From contig JBAXUS010000005.1 of NCBI GenBank assembly GCA_037129555.1, positions 9,952-73,951 on the forward strand: 64,000 bases of DNA. The letters run 5' to 3'. The stretch comes from JANXLS01 sp037129555. GTDB lineage: Bacteria; Planctomycetota; SZUA-567; H5-PLA8. This document shows positions 1-9,133 of the stretch, piece by piece. Both the position numbers and the translations under genes were made by a program. Positions within the stretch are counted from its first letter, which is position 1; each line of letters opens with the position of its first letter. The notes under the pieces were generated by a model. It saw nothing but the letters and a program-made list of their open reading frames with translations. It searched no databases and was not told where the DNA came from.

Positions 1-1102
1 TCGATTTGCCTGCATCGAGCGGTTTGTTCGACGGGTTCTGACCGATCTTGACGAGCTCCATATCCTCGATCAACGCCGTCGCTTCGTTGAAACGGTCGCT
101 CGGATTCTTCGCCATCATGCGTTCCAGAATCGTCATCACCGAGTCAGGAATTTTGGGATTCATCGTGCGCGGGTCGGGCAACTCCGAGCGAATGTGCTGA
201 CGCATCACCGAACTGCCCGAGCCCTCGTACGGCGGCTTGCCGGTCAGCATGTGGTACAGCGAACAGCCCAGCGAGTATTGGTCCGAGCGCCAGTCGATAT
301 TATCGTTACCCATCGCCTGTTCAGGCGAAATGTAATCGGGCGTGCCGAGCACTTCACCTTCAGTTGAAATCACCGGATCGAGCTTGGATTTGACGAAGCC
401 GAAGTCGCCGAGCTTGACCTGTTTTTTGCGCGTCATCATCATGTTGCCGGGCTTGATGTCGCGGTGAACGATGTCCCATTGCTTGATGTAATTGATCGCC
501 TGCATGATCTGGATGACGATGTCCAGCGCGTCTGGAATGTCCAGCGGCCCGACGCGGTCGATCATGTCTTCGACGGTTTCACCATCAATGAATTCCATCG
601 AAAAATAATACACGCCACGGTCACGACCGACGTCGTAGACCTGGATCAAATTCTGGTGGCTCAAGCGCCCGGCTAAACGCGCTTCAAGCAGAAAACGCTT
701 TTTGAATTCTTCGTCGCCGAGCCACTTCTTATGGAGTACTTTCAGCGCCACGTCGCGCGACATGGAAATCTGCCGCGCCTTGTACACAGTCCCCAGCCCA
801 CCGTCACCGATTTTGCCGATGATTTCATAATTGCCGATGCGCAGCACATCGCCTTTTTCTTCGTCGCGTTGCAACCGCCCCAGCGCCGTTCGCACCGCGC
901 GGATTTGGTCCTCGGTCATGTAGCCCTTGGACTGCAGAATCGTATCAATCGTTATGGCGGACTCGCCGTCGTCTGTGCTGCCGCTCGGCGAGGACTCGTG
1001 CGCCTGTGACAGCGCCGCCAGGCACTCCTGCACCTGCATCTCCGTGACCAGACCGTTTTCAACGGCCAATTCTTCGAACGTCGTCGCTCCCTTACGGGCC
1101 AT
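1..1102 (-). CDS. Ser/Thr protein kinase, C-terminus outside window
   Basis: Reading the minus strand from an ATG at 1102 gives an uninterrupted frame of 367 codons that runs off the left edge. After about 85 residues of an N-terminal helical region (two short repeats of the type LAVENGLVTEMQVQECLAAL and ILQSKGYMTEDQIRAV) comes a Hanks-type kinase domain. It has a glycine loop (IGDGGLGTVYKA), the VAIK-like lysine (DVALKV), the catalytic loop HRDIKPGNMM, DFG as GDFGFVKS and APE as YISPEQA, so it should be active. It would phosphorylate Ser/Thr on protein substrates. The N-terminal region resembles the small pre-kinase domains common in PVC-type kinases; that link is inferred. Any transmembrane or sensor part would lie beyond the edge. 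It is divergent from hisG, with 195 bp between them. Confidence 0.93.
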   Translation of the reverse strand, partial: MARKGATTFEELAVENGLVTEMQVQECLAALSQAHESSPSGSTDDGESAITIDTILQSKGYMTEDQIRAVRTALGRLQRDEEKGDVLRIGNYEIIGKIGDGGLGTVYKARQISMSRDVALKVLHKKWLGDEEFKKRFLLEARLAGRLSHQNLIQVYDVGRDRGVYYFSMEFIDGETVEDMIDRVGPLDIPDALDIVIQIMQAINYIKQWDIVHRDIKPGNMMMTRKKQVKLGDFGFVKSKLDPVISTEGEVLGTPDYISPEQAMGNDNIDWRSDQYSLGCSLYHMLTGKPPYEGSGSSVMRQHIRSELPDPRTMNPKIPDSVMTILERMMAKNPSDRFNEATALIEDMELVKIGQNPSNKPLDAGKS

Positions 1103-1297
1103 TTCGTCGCTGCCTCTCGTGGACGTGTGTGTGTTAACCGCTGTGCATTTTAGCGCATTTTCGAAAACATCTATAGCAGAGAAAATCTTTGAGCGTGAAA
1201 GCCTCATTTCTTATCATCGTGCCTTTGTGTCTTGGCGTCTTTGTGTTAAAAATCTCGCATTCAAGACGTTCTGAAAAAACATGAGGAGAGTCAAGCT

Positions 1298-2167
1298 GTG
1301 CAATTGGACCCGACGTTGACCCGGATTGCGGTGCCGAGCAAAGGGCGGCTGCAAGAACCCAGCGAATCGTTGCTGCGAGCTGCTGGCATCAAATACCGCA
1401 AGCGCGACCGTTCGCTTTTTTCGAACGTGGACGGACTGCGCGCCGCAATTCTATTCGTGCGCCCCGACGACATCCCTCTTTTGGTCGCCGAAGGCGCGGC
1501 GGACATGGGCTTGGTCGGTGAAGATTTGATCCACGAAAACAATTGCGTCGGTCGTGTTGAGAAGAAGCTGGACCTCGCATACGGCCATTGCCGACTCGCT
1601 GTCGCCACGCGTGTTGATGGTGGAGCGAAGACCGTCGAAGCATTGCGCGGCCAGAAAATCGCCGCGTCGATGGCTGTCTCCGCGCGCGAATTTTTCAAGC
1701 AAAAGAACGTCGACGTCAATCTGCTCGAAGTCACCGGCTCGGTTGAAATCATGGTCGCGCTTGGGCTGGCTGATGCGATCGTCGATCTCGTCGAATCCGG
1801 CGACACACTTCGCGACAATGGATTGGAAGTCATCGAAACCGTCGCGCAATCGCAAGCCGTTTTGATTCAAACACCGAAGCCGCGCGACGCACAACTCTGT
1901 GACTTGATCATCCGCCGATTGAAAGGCGTCTTGACCGCGCAGCAATATTCGCTGCTCGAATACAACATCCACCGCGACAAACTCAAGCAGGCTGAAGCGC
2001 TCACGCCGGGTTACAATTCGCCGACGATCAGCAGTTGCGAAGATCCCGAATGGGTGGCGGTCAAAGTCATGGTGCCGAAGAAACAATCGATCATCATCAT
2101 GGACGGCCTAGAAGCGCTCGGAGCGTCTGCGATTTTGGAGACGTTGATTTCGAATTGCAGGCTGTAA
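1298..2167 (+). CDS. hisG: ATP phosphoribosyltransferase, long form
   Basis: This enzyme catalyses the first step of histidine synthesis, joining ATP and PRPP to phosphoribosyl-ATP in the cytoplasm. At 289 residues it is the long form with a C-terminal regulatory (ACT-like) domain, so it should be a HisZ-independent, histidine-inhibited hexamer. The start is GTG, chosen because GAGGAG lies at the right spacing just upstream. The N-terminus RIAVPSKGRL and the PRPP-binding stretch EVTGSVEIMVALGLADAIVD near residue 143 are diagnostic. No other his gene is adjacent. A strong terminator follows at once, so it appears to be transcribed alone. Confidence 0.96.
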   Translation: MQLDPTLTRIAVPSKGRLQEPSESLLRAAGIKYRKRDRSLFSNVDGLRAAILFVRPDDIPLLVAEGAADMGLVGEDLIHENNCVGRVEKKLDLAYGHCRLAVATRVDGGAKTVEALRGQKIAASMAVSAREFFKQKNVDVNLLEVTGSVEIMVALGLADAIVDLVESGDTLRDNGLEVIETVAQSQAVLIQTPKPRDAQLCDLIIRRLKGVLTAQQYSLLEYNIHRDKLKQAEALTPGYNSPTISSCEDPEWVAVKVMVPKKQSIIIMDGLEALGASAILETLISNCRL

Positions 2168-2201
2168 ACACAGTTCAACGTGTGACGTGAAAGCGATTCG
2201 T

Positions 2202-2247
2202 GCCTCGGATATGAATGATCGCATTCATATCCGAGGCCGTTTTTTTT
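2202..2247 (+). terminator. Rho-independent terminator after hisG
   Basis: A perfect 16-bp stem (arms 2202-2217 and 2222-2237) with a four-base ATCG loop is followed two bases later by eight T residues. It lies 34 bp after the hisG stop codon. Confidence 0.93.
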
Positions 2248-2389
2248 CGTGCATTCGAATTGATTCGCAGCACATCACGTTCATTTTTCCTCTAATATCG
2301 AGCAACTCAGCGCGGGTAAATACACACGTTGCGCTCGCAGGCGCATGCAAGGTTTCAAGAGTTCACACGTTCGATTGGAAACAGAGACC

Positions 2390-3901
2390 ATGAGTTCTTC
2401 CGACCCCATCGCAGCACGTCCCCAGATGACCGTAACCGGTGAAGCCACCGCGATTCTTCCGGCTCGCAACAACGCCGGGAAACCGATTACCGTGATTGGA
2501 ACCCAGACCATTCGTGACGGTTTCGATGCGCGGTGTTTGGAGCAGGCGTTGAATTCGCGCGGGGCTCCGGGCGTGACGGATTTGGTTTTGAATCCGGACG
2601 CTCACGTCGGATACGGTGCGCCGATCGGATGCGTGTTGGTATCGCCGACGCACATTTACCCCGGGCCGGTGGGCGTGGATATCAAGTGCAGCATGAGTTT
2701 GTTGCAGCTTGATTTGCCTGCCGATGCGGTGAAAGACCGGACCACTCGCCGCGCGTTGATCGATGCGATTTTGGAACGGACTCCGACCGGGCCGGGGCAG
2801 GGGCAGCGTTCTGCAAAAAAGTGCCGGCAGGTGGACGAGGCGGTGGGGCGTCGTGCGATGACCACTGGCGCGTCCGCTGACGTCTGCAACGCGCTGGGAA
2901 TTCCGACGGAGTGGGCAGACATGTGCGAAGATTCGTGCCACGTCGCTCACGATGGAACGGCGGATTCGTTGGAACTGCGTCTCGATCAGATTTTGCAGAC
3001 GCCATTGATCCGCAATTTCAACGACAAGGTCCAGCAGCTCGGATCGTATGGCGGAGGGAATCACTTCGGCGAATGTGAAGTCGTGACGATCGAGGATAAC
3101 GCCCGCGCTCGGACGGCGGCGGATGTCTTCGGTATGCGCGACAATTGCGTCGCGTTCCTGTCGCACTGCGGATCGCGCGGCTTCGGAAATCTTCTCGCGC
3201 AGGGACAGTTCCGCGCGTTGCAGGCGATGTTTGAACGCTGGAGCATTCCGTTGCCGGGAGGCGACCGCGAGTTGGTGTATGCGCCGCTTGGAACGGCTGA
3301 AGCGGATTGCTATATCGACGACCTGTCGTTGGGATCGAACTTCGCGACGGTGAATCACATGCTGATCAACGCGCTGGTGCTCGAAGCGTTTCAGTCCGTG
3401 ATTCCCGGGACGAAGGGGCAGCTGGTTTATTTTATCAGCCACAACATCGCGCGGCAGGAGATCGTCAATAATCAAAAGTGCTGGGTGCATCGGAAGGGAG
3501 CGACGCGCGCGTTCCCGGCGGGACATCATTCATTGAAGGGAACGCGTTACGAAACGACCGGTCATCCGATTTTACTTCCTGGAAATCCGACGGCGGGAAG
3601 TGTAGTCATGGTGGCCGATCCCGGCGCGGAGAAGAGTTGCTACAGCGTCAATCACGGTGCAGGCCGGTGCAAAGGACGTAAGGCTGCGATCCGCGAACTC
3701 GATCAGAAGACCGTGGACAAAGAAATGCTTGACCACGATATTCTGAGCAACTGCCGCCAGTATCCGAAGGACGAAGCTCCGGCCGCGTACAAGGATTTCG
3801 ACGAAGTCTTGAAGTCCGTCACGTCGGCAGGATTGGCCAGCCCCGTTGCGCGGTTGAAGGCGCGGTTTGTGATCAAGGACAGTTCGGGCGCTGATGATTA
3901 G
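2390..3901 (+). CDS. rtcB: RtcB-family RNA ligase
   Basis: RtcB ligases join 2',3'-cyclic phosphate (or 3'-phosphate) and 5'-OH RNA ends using GTP and Mn2+, in RNA repair or tRNA splicing. Most motifs are visible: VGVDIKC (the metal-binding Asp and Cys, although the usual GCG is KCS), GSYGGGNHFGE, SHCGSRG, ISHNIARQE, HRKGATRAF and NHGAGR with the histidine that is guanylylated. At 503 residues it is longer than the usual ~400-480. The ATG at 2390 is preferred to an upstream in-frame start at 2345, because homology begins later. No archease or RtcA gene adjoins it. Confidence 0.87.
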   Translation: MSSSDPIAARPQMTVTGEATAILPARNNAGKPITVIGTQTIRDGFDARCLEQALNSRGAPGVTDLVLNPDAHVGYGAPIGCVLVSPTHIYPGPVGVDIKCSMSLLQLDLPADAVKDRTTRRALIDAILERTPTGPGQGQRSAKKCRQVDEAVGRRAMTTGASADVCNALGIPTEWADMCEDSCHVAHDGTADSLELRLDQILQTPLIRNFNDKVQQLGSYGGGNHFGECEVVTIEDNARARTAADVFGMRDNCVAFLSHCGSRGFGNLLAQGQFRALQAMFERWSIPLPGGDRELVYAPLGTAEADCYIDDLSLGSNFATVNHMLINALVLEAFQSVIPGTKGQLVYFISHNIARQEIVNNQKCWVHRKGATRAFPAGHHSLKGTRYETTGHPILLPGNPTAGSVVMVADPGAEKSCYSVNHGAGRCKGRKAAIRELDQKTVDKEMLDHDILSNCRQYPKDEAPAAYKDFDEVLKSVTSAGLASPVARLKARFVIKDSSGADD

Positions 3902-3910
3902 AACGGACTA

Positions 3911-4021
3911 TTTGTCATTTGTGATTTGTCATTTGGTATTTGTCATTTGAACAACAACAGCGCCTTCGCATCGGTCGCTGTTAAATGACAAATCACAAAT
4001 GACAATTGACAAATGACAAAT
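3911..4021. repeat. Palindromic element built of TTTGTCATTTG units
   Basis: The left arm (3911-3948) is made of repeated TTTGTCAT/TTTGTGAT units. The right arm (3983-4021) is its near-perfect reverse complement. Between them AACAGCG and CGCTGTT can pair to form the tip, so the whole stretch could fold into one long hairpin. It fills much of the 272-bp gap between rtcB and ftsY. It might act as a terminator, but it lacks a T-tract. Confidence 0.8.
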
Positions 4022-4173
4022 GCCGTTAAACCGGTTTGTACTCGAAGCGAGCGTTGCAACGTTCGTTCTGCATCGCGCTTGTTGTTTACGACGTAGCCCC
4101 TATTATATAGTAGCGGAAAATGCCGGCGCGGAACTCGCACTCGCGCTGAGTCGGACAACAAAGGAGCACTGCC

Positions 4174-5169
4174 GTGGCGTTGGGGAATTTTTTCAAAAAG
4201 ATCGGGCAGGCGGTCAGCAACACCGTCACGAACATCGCGAAGAAGGCCAGCGAGTCGCTCGTGGCGACCGTCAAGCCCATGACGCGCCTGTTGCGCAACG
4301 GCTTGGATTTTCTCGTCGGGCGCAAGATCGATGACGAAGCCGCAGACCGCATTCGCGACACGCTGATTCAAGCCGACGTCTCGCCACGCATGGCCGAGGA
4401 CCTCGTCGAAAAACTTCACGCCGCATACAAAGACCGCGAAATCAAAAGCACTGACGAAGTGATGCTCTTTTTGAAGGAGCATCTTAAAAAAGAATTCCCG
4501 CCGCAGAACAGCGCGTCCAATTGGGCACCGCGTGGCACACCGACCGTGATCCTGATCGTCGGTGTCAACGGTTCCGGAAAAACAACGTCGATTGCAAAAC
4601 TAGCGTATCGATTCAAAGCCGAAGGCATGAGTGTTCTGCTCGCTCCGGCGGACACATTTCGTGCGGCTGCGGTGCAGCAATTGATCACGTGGGCCGACCG
4701 CGTGGGTGTCGATTACATTCCGTCGAAACAGGATCAAGACCCATCATCGGTCGCGTATCAAGCCGTCGAAAAAGCACTCGCCAAAAATATCGATGTGGTG
4801 ATCGTCGATACCGCCGGGCGTTTGGACAACAAAAAGAATCTGATGGATGAGCTTGAAAAAATCACACGCGTCATCCGCAAAAAGCTCCCGAACGCGCCGC
4901 ACGAAGTTCTGTTGGTCCTCGATGGAAACACCGGCCAGACCGCAGTGCGACAGGCGAAGAATTTCGAGAAGACGGCGGGTGTGACTGGCTTGATCATCAC
5001 GAAACTCGATGGCACAGCCAAAGGCGGCGCAGTGATTTCAATGCGCGCGGAAGTCGATCTGCCGGTAAAATACATTGGTCTCGGCGAAAAAATGACAGAC
5101 CTCGAACCGTTCGACGCGGATGTGTTCGTCGATGAAATTTTCAATTCAGAAGAAACCAAAGAAGGCTGA
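4174..5169 (+). CDS. ftsY: Signal recognition particle receptor FtsY
   Basis: FtsY is the SRP receptor GTPase that docks ribosome-SRP complexes to the SecYEG translocon. The 331-residue protein has a short basic N-terminal segment with no transmembrane helix, a four-helix N domain, and the NG GTPase with GVNGSGKTT (near residue 130), DTFRAAA, DTAGRLDNKKN (near 212), TKLDGTAKGG (near 277) and the closing GLGEKMTDLEPF. The start is GTG, with AAGGAG eight bases upstream. The long acidic A domain of enterobacterial FtsY is absent, as in many phyla. psd and pssA follow on the same strand. Confidence 0.97.
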   Translation: MALGNFFKKIGQAVSNTVTNIAKKASESLVATVKPMTRLLRNGLDFLVGRKIDDEAADRIRDTLIQADVSPRMAEDLVEKLHAAYKDREIKSTDEVMLFLKEHLKKEFPPQNSASNWAPRGTPTVILIVGVNGSGKTTSIAKLAYRFKAEGMSVLLAPADTFRAAAVQQLITWADRVGVDYIPSKQDQDPSSVAYQAVEKALAKNIDVVIVDTAGRLDNKKNLMDELEKITRVIRKKLPNAPHEVLLVLDGNTGQTAVRQAKNFEKTAGVTGLIITKLDGTAKGGAVISMRAEVDLPVKYIGLGEKMTDLEPFDADVFVDEIFNSEETKEG

Positions 5170-5223
5170 TGTCCGCGCGCTGCGTGGCAGGAACTTTATT
5201 TAATCGGAACACTGCGAAACACC

Positions 5224-5901
5224 ATGCGAAAATTGATGCGACTGATCGGGATGGCGGAATATGGCTGGGACGAATTGCTGCTGATGATCGCGGCTACTGC
5301 GGTCGCGGAAGGGCTGCTCCGGATTTTCCTGCCTCCTATTCTTTGGCCGTTGATGCTGCTGCCGTTAATCCCTCTCGGTGTGGTCGTGTGGTTTTTCCGT
5401 GATCCGGATCGTCGTGGACCCAACGAACCGAACACCTATTTGTCACCGGCTGACGGTACGGTTGCGGACATTATCGAAGTTGACGCACCCGATTTCATTT
5501 GTGGTAAAGCTTTGCGTATCGGTATCTTTTTGTCGCCATTAAATGTCCACGTCAACCGTGCGCCGTGTGACGGTGTCGTACGTTTCGTCCAATTCAAGTC
5601 CGGCGAATTTCTCCCTGCTTACGACCCCGAAGCGCCCACACGCAACGAGTCGGCGTCGATGGGTATGGTCTCGAAAGACGGGCACAAAACGATTACGAAA
5701 CAGATCACCGGCCTGCTCGCGCGCCGCATTGTGTGTGAAGCGAAAGACGGCGACGCGCTCGCGCGCGGGCAACGCTACGGCATGATCAAATTCGGCTCGC
5801 GAACGGAACTGTATATTCCGCTCACGGACAAGCCCGCATCGTTGGTGAAAGTCGGTGACGTAGTCAAAGGTGGTGAAACAGTTTTAGCCCGGATCAACTA
5901 A
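5224..5901 (+). CDS. psd: Phosphatidylserine decarboxylase, short form
   Basis: This enzyme converts phosphatidylserine to phosphatidylethanolamine at the inner membrane. The 225-residue length fits the short PSD-A type. Two hydrophobic segments near the N-terminus (residues ~18-60) anchor it. The stretch FLSPLNVHVNR is a family hallmark. Self-cleavage to make the pyruvoyl cofactor would fall at the G-S bond in IKFGSRTELYIP near residue 196. The gene lies 54 bp after ftsY and 18 bp before pssA, which supplies its substrate, so the two form a functional pair. Confidence 0.95.
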   Translation: MRKLMRLIGMAEYGWDELLLMIAATAVAEGLLRIFLPPILWPLMLLPLIPLGVVVWFFRDPDRRGPNEPNTYLSPADGTVADIIEVDAPDFICGKALRIGIFLSPLNVHVNRAPCDGVVRFVQFKSGEFLPAYDPEAPTRNESASMGMVSKDGHKTITKQITGLLARRIVCEAKDGDALARGQRYGMIKFGSRTELYIPLTDKPASLVKVGDVVKGGETVLARIN

Positions 5902-5919
5902 CAGATCACAGGAGCGAAC

Positions 5920-6933
5920 ATGGCGAGATTCGACCGATTTCGAATGGGGCGGACTAAAGGCGATAAGCCGAAGCGACTGCTGCACGGCGTCCATCCGCTG
6001 CCGACGATGGTCACGCTCGGAAATTTGATCTGCGGTTTCGCGTCGATTTTATTATCAATGCGCGCGAATATGCCGGAAGCATTTGTAGCGTCGCGCGTTC
6101 CGGCTGGCACGGCTCCGTACACGCCGACAGATTATCTTTACATCTCGGGGCTGCTGATTTTCTTTGCGATGATCTTCGATGTGCTCGACGGAAGCGTCGC
6201 GCGGCTGACGAAATCGACGAGTAAATTTGGGATGGAAATGGACTCGTTGTGCGACGTCGTTTCGTTCGGTGTCGCGCCTGGAGTGCTCGTCAAAAATCTG
6301 ATCGATCATCACGCCATCTCCGGCGAACTGCACCCGATGCTCGACCGCTATATTTTCCCACTGCTCGTGATTTACCTCTGTTGTGCGACGCTGCGTCTGG
6401 CGCGTTACAACGTTGAAAGCGAAGCCGGGCATCGCAATTTCTTTTTCGGAATGCCGTCGCCGGGAGCGGCGGGGTGCGCGGCGGGACTTGTGATTCTCGC
6501 TCTGCCCGCCTCGCATCATTGGACGATTTCACCGTTCAGCGTTCAGGTCGACCAGATCGAAAGCTATCTCAAACTGGTCCGCGGCCCGATCATTTTGTCG
6601 CTGCCGTTTGTAATGCTGGGATTGGGCATTCTGATGGTGTCGCGCGTCCATTATCAACACGTCGGCGACAAGATGTTGAAGGGTAAGAAATCGTTCATGC
6701 ATCTGCTGGTTCTGTGCATCGCCATTGCGCTGATTGTCATGCATCACGAAATCATGCTGGCGATCATGTTTAACGGGTACATGTTGGTTGGATTATTCAA
6801 CGAAATCCGTTTTCAGCTTTTCCCGAAGCATCGGCCGGAAGCGTGGAACACTGCAGCGGACGAAGGTGTATTGGCCGGAGCGGAGACGTCGGTTAAATCG
6901 GAAGCACCGGCCAGTGGCGAACCGAAGGCCTGA
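5920..6933 (+). CDS. pssA: CDP-diacylglycerol-serine O-phosphatidyltransferase
   Basis: This integral membrane enzyme makes phosphatidylserine from CDP-diacylglycerol and serine. The CDP-alcohol phosphotransferase signature DG-x2-AR-x8-G-x3-D-x3-D is complete (DGSVAR, then G, D and D within KFGMEMDSLCD). Several hydrophobic helices follow. At 337 residues it is longer than the ~250-residue core, with an extra loop after residue ~200 and a hydrophilic C-terminal tail. The start ATG has AGGAG seven bases upstream. It is cotranscribed with psd. Confidence 0.95.
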   Translation: MARFDRFRMGRTKGDKPKRLLHGVHPLPTMVTLGNLICGFASILLSMRANMPEAFVASRVPAGTAPYTPTDYLYISGLLIFFAMIFDVLDGSVARLTKSTSKFGMEMDSLCDVVSFGVAPGVLVKNLIDHHAISGELHPMLDRYIFPLLVIYLCCATLRLARYNVESEAGHRNFFFGMPSPGAAGCAAGLVILALPASHHWTISPFSVQVDQIESYLKLVRGPIILSLPFVMLGLGILMVSRVHYQHVGDKMLKGKKSFMHLLVLCIAIALIVMHHEIMLAIMFNGYMLVGLFNEIRFQLFPKHRPEAWNTAADEGVLAGAETSVKSEAPASGEPKA

Positions 6934-6968
6934 ATTCAACTCAACTCGTGAGAAGTGAAACAGAGACG

Positions 6969-7418
6969 ATGGATCCCGACTTCATGACCGATGAAATGCT
7001 GACCGATAGTCCCTGGTATAAAGGGGGCGTCAAATTCACGTGCCAGTCGGGATGCGTCCGCTGCTGCGGCGGAGCGCCGGGGGATGTGTTTGTGACGCGC
7101 GAAGAAGTGGACGCCATCGCAGCGTTCAAGGCTATTCCGGTTCAAGAATTCGAAGACAAATTTGTGCGGCACTATTATTCATTAAAACGCATGTCGCTGA
7201 CAGAGCGACGCAACGGTGATTGCATTCTGCTCGATTCGGCCAAGGGCTGTTCGGTCTATGATGTCCGCCCGAAACAATGCCGCGATTATCCGTTTTGGCC
7301 GGAGGTGATGAAGAGTGTTTTTTCGTGGATTAAGGAAGCGGACCGTTGCCCCGGGATTCAGGTCGGCGAGGTACACGAGGCTCCGAAGATCGCGGATTTA
7401 TTGAGAAGTCAACAGTAG
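6969..7418 (+). CDS. YkgJ-type Cys-rich (metal-cluster) protein
   Basis: This 149-residue cytoplasmic protein has the cysteine pattern of the YkgJ/UPF0153 family, whose members are predicted to bind zinc or an iron-sulfur cluster. The clusters are CQSGCVRCCGG near the N-terminus and, later, CSVYDVRPKQCRDYPFWP plus a further Cys near residue 131. The family's function is not established. The start is taken at the ATG at 6969 because an in-frame start at 6948 adds only seven unlikely residues. The 11 bases before the ATG (GAAACAGAGAC) also precede the rtcB start. A second family member lies at 29655-30080. Confidence 0.85.
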   Translation: MDPDFMTDEMLTDSPWYKGGVKFTCQSGCVRCCGGAPGDVFVTREEVDAIAAFKAIPVQEFEDKFVRHYYSLKRMSLTERRNGDCILLDSAKGCSVYDVRPKQCRDYPFWPEVMKSVFSWIKEADRCPGIQVGEVHEAPKIADLLRSQQ

Positions 7419-7449
7419 GCGGGGACTTTTTTCGGCCATCGTGAGCGCC

Positions 7450-9033
7450 ATGTCGAACAAACAATCAACCGACTCCGCATCAGATATGAAGGCGAGACAC
7501 GTGCGCTGTATGTTGACGCTTGCTATGTTTGCGCTGGCGTGTGGGTCGGGATCTGTTGCACCGACATGGTTTGAGACGCTTTATTTCGCGGTATTGTTTT
7601 GTGTTGTGGTGATTGCGTCTGTGGTTGCGGGCGGGCCAAGGCAGCTCGGGCAAAGCGCGGTGGGGCGAATCATTCTAGTTGGCTGTGCACTGGCCGGAGC
7701 ATTGGCGCGGAATCCGTCCTACCACTTACCGGCTGCGGGCATCACAGCGAACAACAGTATAAGTTTTGAAATCATTTCACTCATCGGATGTATTTTGATG
7801 TGGGTTCTCGGAGTGAAATTACCATTCCTCGCGAGGGAGCGTGGGCAATCCGGTGCAGAGAAACTCGAAGCGCTGCTGGTGCTGCCCGGGACGCGGTTAC
7901 AGCTGACGATTGCGGCGATGATCGCACTGCCGGTCATGGCGGCGTTGAGCGGAATGCCACTTCAATCCGCGTTGTGGTCCACCGTGTTTGCAGGCGCATT
8001 GATGCTGGCGTTACACGGCTTGTTCGCGGTCGCGTCCAATTCCCGCTGCGCGCAGTTGCTCTGCATTTTGATTTTAATGATGTCAGGATTCACAATTGCC
8101 CTGGGACTGAACGCGTATTTCAAATTACGTTCGGAAGCCGACAGCGCCGTCGTTCACGCATCAACCGGTCGCTTTGATCTTGCGCAAACGAGCTATGAAT
8201 CAGCGCTGCGTTTGACGCAAGCTTTCCGAGCCAATGGTCCGCGTATCGACATGGAAACGCGCCTCGCTCAGCAGTATGAAAAAATGAACAACCCTGTATC
8301 TGCATTGGCACATTGGGAAAATGTCGTCACGTTGACGAAGGCCGACAAGAATTCATTTCCACCGATTCGTCGAGTACGTTGCGCGATGGGTGACAGTGTT
8401 CCACCATGGCGGCTGCTGGTATTTGAAGGCATTCCTGCCATCGCCAATCCGGACATGGCTCCGGGCGTGATGCGCCTCGTCGACACCGCGCCGGATGTCC
8501 GAGCGAAATTGCTCGGCGCGTTGCTCGCGTGGGATCAGCAAGCGCCAGACGATGAGCGACGGAAGCGACTCGAAGCGGTGCAAGCCGTCGCTCCCGGCGA
8601 GCCGACGTCGTTGAGTTTGTTGAAGCGTATGAATGTCCCAACGAAAGACGTGCCGTTGTGGCTTCCGGCGGATTTGATCATCGGCACGGTCCCGACGTAT
8701 CAATCCGCATTGGGAACCATCGAAGAACTCGGCGAGGCATGCACGATAGTTTGTTTAAATGCCGGGCGCTGGGAGATGAGTTTGAACGCGTCGGGCACGC
8801 CGCTGCATGAAGAGTGGCCGGTTGTCCGTGTCGAGCTGAACGGCAAGCCGCTCGCTGCGACGCAAGTCAATAAAGCGCTGCCGTACGATGTGCCGTTCAC
8901 GTTTGATGTGACTCACAATACGATTTTTAAAGTGCGGATCGTGTTTCAAAACCGGCAGGACGATCTTGAGGACGGACGAGCGGCGCGGCGCGGGTTGAAA
9001 ATAATGGGAATCAAATTCAACCAGGCGAAGTGA
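7450..9033 (+). CDS. Unknown membrane protein with soluble C-terminal half
   Basis: I do not recognise a family. The ~527-residue protein has six or so hydrophobic segments in the first ~215 residues. A soluble region follows that begins with TPR-like helices (GRFDLAQTSYESALRL, then NPVSALAHWENVVTL) and ends in a domain rich in beta strands. It may be a membrane-anchored protein with an extracytoplasmic TPR and beta domain. The start is uncertain: GTG 7441, ATG 7450 and ATG 7486 are all in frame, and none has a clear ribosome binding site. It lies between the YkgJ-like gene and an exported TIM-barrel gene. Confidence 0.75.
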   Translation: MSNKQSTDSASDMKARHVRCMLTLAMFALACGSGSVAPTWFETLYFAVLFCVVVIASVVAGGPRQLGQSAVGRIILVGCALAGALARNPSYHLPAAGITANNSISFEIISLIGCILMWVLGVKLPFLARERGQSGAEKLEALLVLPGTRLQLTIAAMIALPVMAALSGMPLQSALWSTVFAGALMLALHGLFAVASNSRCAQLLCILILMMSGFTIALGLNAYFKLRSEADSAVVHASTGRFDLAQTSYESALRLTQAFRANGPRIDMETRLAQQYEKMNNPVSALAHWENVVTLTKADKNSFPPIRRVRCAMGDSVPPWRLLVFEGIPAIANPDMAPGVMRLVDTAPDVRAKLLGALLAWDQQAPDDERRKRLEAVQAVAPGEPTSLSLLKRMNVPTKDVPLWLPADLIIGTVPTYQSALGTIEELGEACTIVCLNAGRWEMSLNASGTPLHEEWPVVRVELNGKPLAATQVNKALPYDVPFTFDVTHNTIFKVRIVFQNRQDDLEDGRAARRGLKIMGIKFNQAK

Positions 9034-9133
9034 ACGCGGACGGCTCCTGATTTCGTGTACCATTTGAAGCGGGCCGGTGTAATTCTGGTGGTCGAGAGAA
9101 CGTAAGAATTCAAGCCATTGTGAGGAGTTTTAG

